Assembly (NCBI GenBank): GCA_938039305.1
Contig: CALHUZ010000502.1
Location: forward strand, 1 to 12,824
DNA length: 12,824 nucleotides
DNA from: an uncultured Saprospiraceae bacterium
GTDB lineage: Bacteria; Bacteroidota; Bacteroidia; Chitinophagales; Saprospiraceae
Reading direction: 5' to 3'
Part shown: one piece after another, positions 7,173-12,824 of the stretch
Position numbering within the stretch: position 1 is the stretch's first letter
Layout of the letters: each line of letters opens with the position of its first letter
Made by a program: the position numbers and the translations under genes
Notes under the pieces: generated by a model
What the model saw: the letters and a program-made list of their open reading frames with translations, nothing else
The model's database searches: none
What the model was told of the DNA's origin: nothing

Positions 7173-7236
7173 GTAATGACTATTTTGGTCATTGAATAGC
7201 ATATAGGGTGGAGTTTCTTTGCCTGCTGGTCATTAC
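7173..7236 (+). promoter_or_regulatory. Competing inverted repeats in the leader of the IPTL-tail gene
   Basis: GTAATGAC (7173-7180) can pair either with GTCATT (7188-7193, six pairs, a short local hairpin) or with GTCATTAC (7229-7236, eight pairs, extendable by a G-U and an A-T pair). The second partner ends seven bases before the ATG at 7244, so the long-range pairing would sequester the start region. It may be an RNA switch or chance; no ligand or known class is suggested. Confidence 0.25.
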
Positions 7237-7243
7237 AAATCAA

Positions 7244-7705
7244 ATGAGAAGACGGTTTTTAGCTTTTTGGGTGTTCATATCACTGTCTATATTTTTGGCT
7301 GCTCCAGCCATCGGACAAGACTATGTTCTTCAGTTAAATAGTACTATTAATATCCCGGCAGACTGCCATACCATTTATGCTGGAACCACCTTAGTGCTTG
7401 AAAGAGGTACAGGTATGTTAGAATGTCGTGCTGATGTAAATATTTGGAAGGATGGAGATCCGACTTTTTTTACTTCTTCTGACATGTCATTCTCCGTGCC
7501 ATTTATGGAACCTGGCGAATATGTCGTCTACTGTGGCGCTCCTGATGTAGCGAGAGCAGCGACAACTGCAGCGTGTTTCACAGTTCTGCCTCAAGTTGTT
7601 CCGGCTTTGGAAGAATGGGGATTGATTATTTTAACTCTTCTTTTGCTCATCACATCAGTGCTTTCTCTTAAGTACTCTAGTAAGACTATCTCCTCGGTTA
7701 GATAG
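7244..7705 (+). CDS. Exported protein with IPTL-CTERM-like C-terminal sorting signal
   Basis: A 153-residue protein. I choose the ATG at 7244 over the in-frame GTG at 7208 because it is followed directly by a signal peptide: MRRRF, hydrophobic residues 6-20, and a cut near AIG|Q at 24-25. The mature domain (about 26-115) is beta-rich and has four Cys at 41, 61, 98 and 111, possibly two disulphides. The C-terminus has the tripartite sorting-tail pattern: VVPALEEWG at 118-126, a hydrophobic helix LIILTLLLLITSVLSL at 127-142, and a short basic tail KYSSKTISSVR. This matches IPTL-CTERM tails (IPTL-x-EWG followed by a membrane helix and basic end), which are thought to direct processing or anchoring at the cell surface. 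The function of the domain is unknown. It lies immediately upstream of the giant HYR protein gene but has its own leader. Confidence 0.75.
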   Translation: MRRRFLAFWVFISLSIFLAAPAIGQDYVLQLNSTINIPADCHTIYAGTTLVLERGTGMLECRADVNIWKDGDPTFFTSSDMSFSVPFMEPGEYVVYCGAPDVARAATTAACFTVLPQVVPALEEWGLIILTLLLLITSVLSLKYSSKTISSVR

Positions 7706-7747
7706 TATCTATTCTACCAATTTTAGATTTTCTACCTTCTTATAAAG

Positions 7748-7778
7748 CCCTTAGCTATGCTCTAAGGTTAACCTTAGG
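7748..7778 (+). terminator. Hairpin/palindrome cluster, possible terminator
   Basis: CCTTAG (7749-7754) pairs with CTAAGG (7762-7767) across a 7-base loop. The same CTAAGG is also the left half of a perfect 16-bp palindrome, CTAAGGTTAACCTTAG (7762-7777). The two pairings exclude each other. It begins 43 bases after the IPTL-tail gene stop. No strong T tract follows, so terminator function is only possible. Confidence 0.4.
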
Positions 7779-7833
7779 TTTGAGTAGTTAATATTTTAAC
7801 ATTCAGCCTCTTACATATTACATATTTATTACA

Positions 7834-7841
7834 TATATTTG
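7834..7841 (+). promoter_or_regulatory. Bacteroidota-type -7 element for the giant HYR gene
   Basis: TATATTTG is an exact match to TAnnTTTG. It would start transcription near 7848, leaving a leader of about 125 bases before the TTG at 7973. No clear TTTG -33 box is seen upstream. Confidence 0.45.
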
Positions 7842-7863
7842 TTCTTTCATCCCCCGTGAAAAT

Positions 7864-7960
7864 GGCTATACGTACCTATTTGTAAGCCAAAGCGAGTGGA
7901 AACACTCCAAAAACAGTAATGAAGGCAACCTTATCGAGATTGCTTAACCATTAGTACGTA
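7864..7960 (+). ncRNA. Candidate structured 5' leader RNA, class unassigned
   Basis: The leader can fold as a closed multibranch: TACGTAC (7869-7875) is exactly complementary to GTACGTA (7954-7960). Inside lie a hairpin GAGTG-GAAA-CACTC (7894-7907), closed by a GNRA tetraloop, and a small hairpin AAGG-CAA-CCTT (7922-7932). GGCT (7864-7867) could also pair with AGCC (7885-7888). It has some riboswitch-like traits (GNRA loop, closing stem, position in a 5' leader of a surface protein). The order of its conserved-looking pieces does not match the c-di-GMP-I, cobalamin or other classes I could recall. Confidence 0.3.
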
Positions 7961-7972
7961 AAGTTTATACTG

Positions 7973-10900
7973 TTGACAAATTGTTTATTTTTTACTATCC
8001 CGTCTTATCCAGCGAGAAGTGCAAAACTTTGCTCGTTATTGCTATTGGCTTTATTCAGTTGCCTTTCTGCGTATGCTTTTGGGAACTCGAAAGTGGTTGA
8101 TGGAGTAACATCGACAGTTGATAAAAGTCCTATTACAAATCTGTCATCCTTTAGGATAGACAATATTTCAGAATTCGACACCCTAGCTCAGGATAGTTTC
8201 TTCTTCAATATTTCTTTTTATGATTTTGATTTAATCGATACGATTGATAACAAATATCAGGTCCAGAAATATATCAGCATAGATACAGTCTTATTCGATA
8301 CATCTGAATTCTTGTTGTACCATCCTAATACAAATATTCAAGTCGCACATGCTCTGACCTTTATTGATTCTGCCGAAATGCTCTTAGAGTTTGAAATTCC
8401 AGACTTAATCTATTTTGATGGCGTAAAGTATACATTGCGTAATTATCGATTAGGCAATAATAAAAGTGCTGTTATAGATATTAGAGATAAAGACAGGGAT
8501 ATCAAACTGTCTTGCGCATCACCAATGTCGACTTCCTTCAATCTGGATCTTACTGGTGGTGGTTGTTCTATATGCACATCTCCAGGACCTGATTATGGAT
8601 GTAGTAATGGTTTTGGAGGTTGGTTAGGAGGAGTACAGACATTTTCAGATCCTATTCCATCAGGAGCTTACATAGAGTCCATATCACTTACAGTAAATGG
8701 AGTAGGAGGATGCTCAGGAGCGACTACCATCACAGCACGATTAAACAATGCTGATCTTATCGGTACTTCCGCAATGCCGGGAAATTGTAGTTGTGGATCC
8801 TGTAATCCCACCGTAATATCTAATTCTTGGGCCACTTGCTCGGAGCCAGCTTCTTACAATTATGGAGGAAACAATACGATCAATTTATCAGTTTCTGGAG
8901 GTATTGTTTGTGTGGATAATATAGATGTTACAATTAGCTATTGTATGGATGTAACAGACCCAACAATTATTTGTCCAGCGGATATAGTAACTACCACAGA
9001 CATTGGATCTTGTACGGCGGTGATTTCTTATAATACTATTGGAAATGATGATTGTGAGATTGCTTCAATTACACAAACTACAGGACTGCCATCAGGTTCC
9101 GCTTTCCCAATTGGAACTACGACAAATTCTTTTTTAATAACCGATGAGTCAGGTCTCACAAACACATGTTCTTTTGATGTGACTATCTCGGATGGAGAAG
9201 CTCCTTCAATTACTTGTCCAGGTACGATTACTCTTTCTGCGAGCACTTCTTGTGGAGCGTCGCTTTCTGATTTAACCGGTTCCGTTACTGTTTCTGATAA
9301 TTGTAATGTTTCTTCGGTAACTCAATCAGTGCCCTCGGGAACGAATCTTAGTCTTGGATTAACAATGGTCACTATGACAGTGACTGATGATGCTGGTTTG
9401 ATGTCGACTTGTAATGTTGATGTGGATGTAATAGATGATGCTTCTCCTACGGCTAACTGTCAAAATATAATAGTGTCCCTTGATCCAGTGGGCATGATAA
9501 CAATCAATCCATACAAACTTTATGAGGCTGGGTCGTCTAAAAAAGAAACAACATTTTTGCCCCAACAAGCTACATGGGTTTGTGATTGTGAAAAGAGAAT
9601 ACCAATTACAATCTCTGGAAGCGATACCATGCTTACCAATTATCAGGTCAAGCTTAAAGTGCCCATGCTAACTGATATAGCTTCCGATTATTCTAATCTG
9701 CTTTTCACTTCAGATGATCAATCCTCAGAGATAGATCATTGGACACAAACTTATGATGCATCCAATGGTATAGTGTGGGTAGAGGTGCCTTCAATTCCTA
9801 TTGCTGGAACAACCATATATATGTATTACGGAGGTTGCGGATCATCGGGAGATCCAGATGAAGTATTTGAATATTTCAATGATTTCGAATCTGTTGTAGG
9901 TGCGACTAACAATACTAATGGAGGAGCTATTGCAGAAACCTTTCAAGGTGCATCTGTCCTTACCAAAATAACAAATTGTGATCCAGACGGGGTTTGGTTT
10001 GACCTGGGTTTTTCAATTGATGATTTTGTTATGGTCGTTAGAGAGACTCGACATGACAATGGTCAAAGTGGATGTGCGCTCAACAGATATGGAATAGAAA
10101 ATAATGATTTCGACGGATATAATATCAATAGGAATGGAGAGAGTGGGAATAATTTTGGGTTTGAACGTAGAGATAATCAGAGAGGAGGGGGAAGTATTTC
10201 AACATCAGTAAGTCCATCTATTCCTGAAGATACATTTGTATTAACTGAGTTAAGAAGGTGTTCTGACTTAGATCAGAATTCTGCTGAATTGTTCGATGAT
10301 GATGGCACTTCTTTAGCGTCCGTCAGTGGATCAATATCCAATCACGACTACTCGAATTTTACAAGATTTACAGTGAGAGGTGGACGTGATTATAGAATGG
10401 ATTATGTGGGTCTCGCCAAATACACATGCCCTAGCCTGACCTATGCTTTTGGGCTTCCTGAGGAAGATGGTCCAGAATCAAATTGTGCTAATTACGCAGC
10501 TTTCTTGACTTCTATGGGTACAGTAACAATCGATCCAAGTGATATTAATAATGGATCTACAGATAATTGCGATACTGACTTACAACTTTCACTTTCTCAG
10601 ACATCTTTTGATTGTGATGATATAGGCGTTAATACGGTGACTCTAACAGTTACGGATGACTATGGCAATACTGATCAATGTACTGCAACAGTAACTGTTG
10701 TCGATGATGTGGATCCTACTATAACTTGTCCTTCAGATGTTAATGTTGGAACGGATTCTGGTTTGTGTACAGCAAGTGGAGTTACGTTAGGATCTCCAGT
10801 AACTGCTGATAATTGTTCTGTTGCTTCTGTAAGCAATGATGCACCAACGACTTTTGCTATTGGAACAACTATAGTGACATGGACAGTTTTAGATAACTCT

Positions 10901-12824
10901 GGAAATTCAGCTACCTGTCAGCAGAATGTGACTGTCGCAGATAATGTCCTTCCAATAATTAACTGCCCTCCTGCTATAAGTGTTCCAGCTGGGATGAGCT
11001 GTACGGCTGTAGGTGTAGATTTGGGAGCATTGGTTTTGGATGATAATTGTGGTATTGCAAGCACAACCAATAATGCACCTGATTCTTTTCCAATTGGAAT
11101 TACAATTGTTACTTGGATCGCAGAAGATATTTATGGAAATATAGACTCTTGTCAACAGACAATTACTGTAACGGATAGTGATCCTCCTTCGATTACATGT
11201 CCAGCGGATATTACTGTCAGTGCTGATGGAGATTGTGAAGCGAAAGCGGTTACTCTTGCTGATCCTGCCGCAGAAGATAACTGCGCTATTTTTTCAGTTA
11301 CTAATGATGCTCCTGCAGCTTTCCCGTTAGGTGTAACGACTGTAACTTGGACGGTCATGGATACAGTAGGTAACTCAGCTACCTGCACACATTTAGTGAC
11401 AGTCGTCGATGACACAGATCCCATGATATCTTGTCTAGTAATGGTTACTGTATTTGTGGATGCTGGATTATGTACTGCTTCTGGAGTCGCTTTAGGTACG
11501 CCTACAACTTCTGATAATTGTCCAGGAGAAACGTTTTCCAATGATGCGCCTTCGATCTATTCTCTTGGATCGAATACCGTGACATGGACTGTCGTAGATG
11601 TAGTTGGTAATACGAGTACATGTGAACAAATTGTTTTGGTTGTTGATAGTATTGCCCCAGCAATCACATGTCCATCCTCTGTTATTGTAAATAGCGACGC
11701 TGGATTATGTACTGCTTCAGGAGTGGCCTTAGGTGCTCCTACAGCCTCTGATAATTGTCCAGGTGAAATTTTTTCTAACAATGCACCTGCAATATTTCCA
11801 ATAGGAAATACCACGGTTACATGGACTGTAACAGATGGTTCAGGCAATACAAATACGTGCGATCAAATTGTAACAGTTAATGACAATGAACTGCCAACTA
11901 TAAGTTGTCCTAGTGCTTTAATAGTAACAACTGATTTTGGAATATGTACCGCTTCATCTGTAAACTTGGGCACTCCCATTACTGATGATAATTGTGTTGT
12001 AGCTTCAGTCAGTAATGATGCACCAGCGATGTTTTCAATTGGCATGACTACAGTTACATGGACTGTTACGGATGATTCAGGCAATATGTCTACTTGTACT
12101 CAGATAATAACTGTAGAAGATAATATGGCTCCAGTCGCTCCGAGCGCTCCAGCGAATGTAATTGGGCAATGTTTAGATGATGTTCCAGTGGCTGCAAATT
12201 TGACAGCGACAGATAACTGCGATGGAGATATAACAGTAAGTCCTACAGATGAAACGACAGCTGGATCATGTGTGAACGATTTTGTTCTCACACGAACTTG
12301 GACGTTTACAGACGCCGGAGGTAACTCAAGTATTCTCAGCCAGACGATTACAATAAATGATGATACAGCACCAGTCCCACCGGCTGCCCCAGCAGCCTTT
12401 ACGGGCCAGTGCTTAGGTGATGTTCCAGCGGCAGTAGATTTAACAGCAGTAGATAATTGCGATGGAGATATAACGGTTAGCCCAACAGATGTGACGGTTG
12501 CAGGATCATGTGCGAATGATTTTGTAATCACACGAACGTGGACATTTGTAGATGTATGTGGAAATTCAAGTAGCGTTAGTCAGACGATTACGATAAATGA
12601 TGATACAGCACCAGTGCCTCCAAGTGCCCCAGCAGCCTTTACGGGTCAATGTGCGAGCGATGTTCCATCGGCAGTAGATTTAACAGCAGTAGATAATTGC
12701 GATGGAGATATAACAGTTAGCCCAACTGATGTAACAACAGCGGGAAGTTGTGCGAATGATTTTGTAATTACGCGAACGTGGACGTTTGTAGATGTCTGTG
12801 GAAATTCAAGTAGTGTTAGTCAGA
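7973..12824 (+). CDS. Giant HYR-repeat surface protein with a DUF2341 domain, 3' end outside the window
   Basis: An uninterrupted frame of at least 1617 codons runs off the window. There is no ATG near the start. The TTG at 7973 gives an N-terminal extension and a clear signal peptide (hydrophobic 19-33, cut near AYA|F at 35-36); an upstream TAG at 7952 closes the frame. An Asp-rich region (about 37-175) is followed by a Cys- and Gly-rich beta region (about 180-325) and two HYR repeats (329-490). A partial repeat then leads into DUF2341 (about 540-625; NYQVKLKV, VWVEVP and IYMYYGG motifs), and a lectin-like segment runs to about 820. A full CHU-type Cys repeat comes next (838-912), then six HYR repeats of 78-79 residues and three repeats of 80 residues. 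The HYR fold is Ig-like and serves in adhesion stalks. A T9SS or gliding-type C-terminal domain is expected beyond the window; this is inference. Confidence 0.88.
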   Translation, partial: MTNCLFFTIPSYPARSAKLCSLLLLALFSCLSAYAFGNSKVVDGVTSTVDKSPITNLSSFRIDNISEFDTLAQDSFFFNISFYDFDLIDTIDNKYQVQKYISIDTVLFDTSEFLLYHPNTNIQVAHALTFIDSAEMLLEFEIPDLIYFDGVKYTLRNYRLGNNKSAVIDIRDKDRDIKLSCASPMSTSFNLDLTGGGCSICTSPGPDYGCSNGFGGWLGGVQTFSDPIPSGAYIESISLTVNGVGGCSGATTITARLNNADLIGTSAMPGNCSCGSCNPTVISNSWATCSEPASYNYGGNNTINLSVSGGIVCVDNIDVTISYCMDVTDPTIICPADIVTTTDIGSCTAVISYNTIGNDDCEIASITQTTGLPSGSAFPIGTTTNSFLITDESGLTNTCSFDVTISDGEAPSITCPGTITLSASTSCGASLSDLTGSVTVSDNCNVSSVTQSVPSGTNLSLGLTMVTMTVTDDAGLMSTCNVDVDVIDDASPTANCQNIIVSLDPVGMITINPYKLYEAGSSKKETTFLPQQATWVCDCEKRIPITISGSDTMLTNYQVKLKVPMLTDIASDYSNLLFTSDDQSSEIDHWTQTYDASNGIVWVEVPSIPIAGTTIYMYYGGCGSSGDPDEVFEYFNDFESVVGATNNTNGGAIAETFQGASVLTKITNCDPDGVWFDLGFSIDDFVMVVRETRHDNGQSGCALNRYGIENNDFDGYNINRNGESGNNFGFERRDNQRGGGSISTSVSPSIPEDTFVLTELRRCSDLDQNSAELFDDDGTSLASVSGSISNHDYSNFTRFTVRGGRDYRMDYVGLAKYTCPSLTYAFGLPEEDGPESNCANYAAFLTSMGTVTIDPSDINNGSTDNCDTDLQLSLSQTSFDCDDIGVNTVTLTVTDDYGNTDQCTATVTVVDDVDPTITCPSDVNVGTDSGLCTASGVTLGSPVTADNCSVASVSNDAPTTFAIGTTIVTWTVLDNSGNSATCQQNVTVADNVLPIINCPPAISVPAGMSCTAVGVDLGALVLDDNCGIASTTNNAPDSFPIGITIVTWIAEDIYGNIDSCQQTITVTDSDPPSITCPADITVSADGDCEAKAVTLADPAAEDNCAIFSVTNDAPAAFPLGVTTVTWTVMDTVGNSATCTHLVTVVDDTDPMISCLVMVTVFVDAGLCTASGVALGTPTTSDNCPGETFSNDAPSIYSLGSNTVTWTVVDVVGNTSTCEQIVLVVDSIAPAITCPSSVIVNSDAGLCTASGVALGAPTASDNCPGEIFSNNAPAIFPIGNTTVTWTVTDGSGNTNTCDQIVTVNDNELPTISCPSALIVTTDFGICTASSVNLGTPITDDNCVVASVSNDAPAMFSIGMTTVTWTVTDDSGNMSTCTQIITVEDNMAPVAPSAPANVIGQCLDDVPVAANLTATDNCDGDITVSPTDETTAGSCVNDFVLTRTWTFTDAGGNSSILSQTITINDDTAPVPPAAPAAFTGQCLGDVPAAVDLTAVDNCDGDITVSPTDVTVAGSCANDFVITRTWTFVDVCGNSSSVSQTITINDDTAPVPPSAPAAFTGQCASDVPSAVDLTAVDNCDGDITVSPTDVTTAGSCANDFVITRTWTFVDVCGNSSSVSQ
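8957..9457 (+). repeat. First two HYR repeats
   Basis: Two Ig-like units begin at DPTIICPAD (8957) and APSITCPG (9200), each with the HYR signature I-x-C-P, a mid DNC or DDC, and a final VTDxxG or ITDESG followed by a Cys and a strand. They are more diverged from each other than the later repeats. The second unit runs into a partial repeat that starts at the Cys codon at 9458. Confidence 0.8.
9458..10430 (+). other. Partial Cys-repeat followed by DUF2341 and a lectin-like segment inside the giant gene
   Basis: The stretch opens like a CHU-type repeat (Cys, NIIVSLDPVG, then ITINP), but after about 27 residues it becomes a different sequence, ATWVCDCEKRIPITISG. DUF2341 follows (about 9590-9850), recognised by TNYQVKLKVP, LLFTSDDQ, VWVEVPSIPIAG and IYMYYGGCG. 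After that comes a FNDFES linker and a beta-rich segment with GYNINRNGESG and FTRFTVRGGRDYRMDYVGLA, consistent with a concanavalin/LamG-like ligand-binding domain often found behind DUF2341. A complete Cys repeat resumes at 10484. Confidence 0.65.
10712..12130 (+). repeat. Array of six HYR repeats with near-exact 79-residue period
   Basis: Units start at codons 10712, 10949, 11186, 11420, 11657 and 11894, spaced 237, 237, 234, 237 and 237 bases, with the next unit at 12131. Each has four Cys in the order I-x-C, G-x-C-T-A (or similar), DNC, and x-T/S-C before the last strand, plus V-T-W-T-V or similar. The fourth and fifth units share a 20-base identical segment (11462-11481 and 11699-11718), exactly 237 bases apart. 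The fourth unit has SCL where others have CP. Confidence 0.85.
12131..12824 (+). repeat. Three 80-residue repeats of a second type, the last cut by the window
   Basis: Units begin at 12131, 12371 and 12611, exactly 240 bases apart. Each shows PVxPxAPA, GQC, DVPxAxxLTAxDNCDGDITVSP, AGSC, NDFVxTRTWTF and GNSS, ending with SQTITINDDTA. The second and third are nearly identical at DNA level, while the first is more diverged and has DAGG where the others have DVCG, so it lacks the fourth Cys. This points to recent tandem duplication. Confidence 0.85.

Larger units (their letters stand above)
6924..7243 (+). other. Gene-free leader region with an AT-rich block
   Basis: This 320-base stretch between the sigma operon and the IPTL-tail gene holds no credible gene. 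It contains a hairpin at 6968-6989, then a very AT-rich block from about 7075 to 7154, the last 47 bases (7108-7154) being pure A/T. The likely promoter of the next gene lies in that block, but no exact TAnnTTTG was found. A pair of competing inverted repeats follows at 7173-7236. Confidence 0.6.
7706..7972 (+). other. Gene-free interval between the IPTL-tail gene and the giant HYR gene
   Basis: No credible gene is present. In order, it holds a palindromic hairpin cluster (7748-7778) that may terminate the upstream gene, a perfect TATATTTG promoter element (7834-7841), and a leader with several nested complementary segments (7864-7960) that ends just before the proposed TTG start. Confidence 0.6.

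Noticed and set aside
7864..7960. Identification of the leader as a c-di-GMP-I (GEMM) riboswitch
   Set aside because: A GAAA-capped hairpin and pieces such as AAAGC and AAGGCAACC are present, but their order and the surrounding conserved bases do not fit the class.
9028..9568. Minus-strand open frames opposite the first HYR repeats
   Set aside because: No start context, family motif or signal peptide; fully inside the plus-strand giant gene.
11152..12531. Several long minus-strand open frames across the repeat region
   Set aside because: They are antisense shadows of the HYR repeats: they recur with the repeat period, have low-complexity Val/Thr/Ser/Ala composition, and lie opposite a convincing plus-strand gene with signal peptide and conserved Cys pattern.
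10712..12824. Regularly spaced repeats as a CRISPR-like array
   Set aside because: The period is 237-240 bases, the repeats are translated in one open frame and have protein-level conservation of Cys and Trp, so they are protein domains.

Overview
The window looks like chromosomal DNA of a Bacteroidota species, most plausibly of the Saprospiria/Cytophagia type. It is moderately AT-rich, has TAnnTTTG-like -7 elements and few Shine-Dalgarno sites. It carries an ECF sigma factor operon ending in DUF4097-type secreted proteins, an IPTL-CTERM-like tail, and a giant HYR-repeat surface protein with a DUF2341 domain. Taxonomy is inferred from gene content only.

Layout. At 1-384 is the 3' end of a large protein, possibly a GT39-type membrane glycosyltransferase, closed by a hairpin terminator. 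Convergent to it on the minus strand are two small exported proteins: one unknown, and one resembling a degenerate OmpA-like domain. Next, also on minus, is a PAP2/sphingomyelin-synthase-like membrane phosphatase. Divergent from that is ffh, the SRP GTPase, complete and followed by a strong hairpin terminator.

From 3865 to 6923 runs a compact four-gene operon: an ECF sigma factor (TTG start), a membrane protein with HEAT-like repeats that overlaps it by one base and is the likely anti-sigma factor, and two paralogous exported DUF4097-like beta-ladder proteins. In those two proteins the usual Ser-Gly turn motifs are replaced by repeated His-His-Gly-Asp motifs. This is the most distinctive gene set in the window and reads as an envelope-sensing module.

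The rest is surface-protein territory. A very AT-rich leader precedes a 153-residue exported protein with an IPTL-CTERM-like sorting tail. After a 267-base gap with a perfect TATATTTG element and an RNA-structure-like leader comes an open reading frame of at least 1617 codons that runs off the end of the window. It has a signal peptide, a Cys-rich N-terminal region, two HYR repeats, a DUF2341 plus lectin-like segment set into the repeat stalk, six HYR repeats at 78-79 residue spacing and at least three 80-residue repeats. Its frame is open throughout but it lacks an ATG near the signal peptide. No tRNA, rRNA, CRISPR array or transposase was found.
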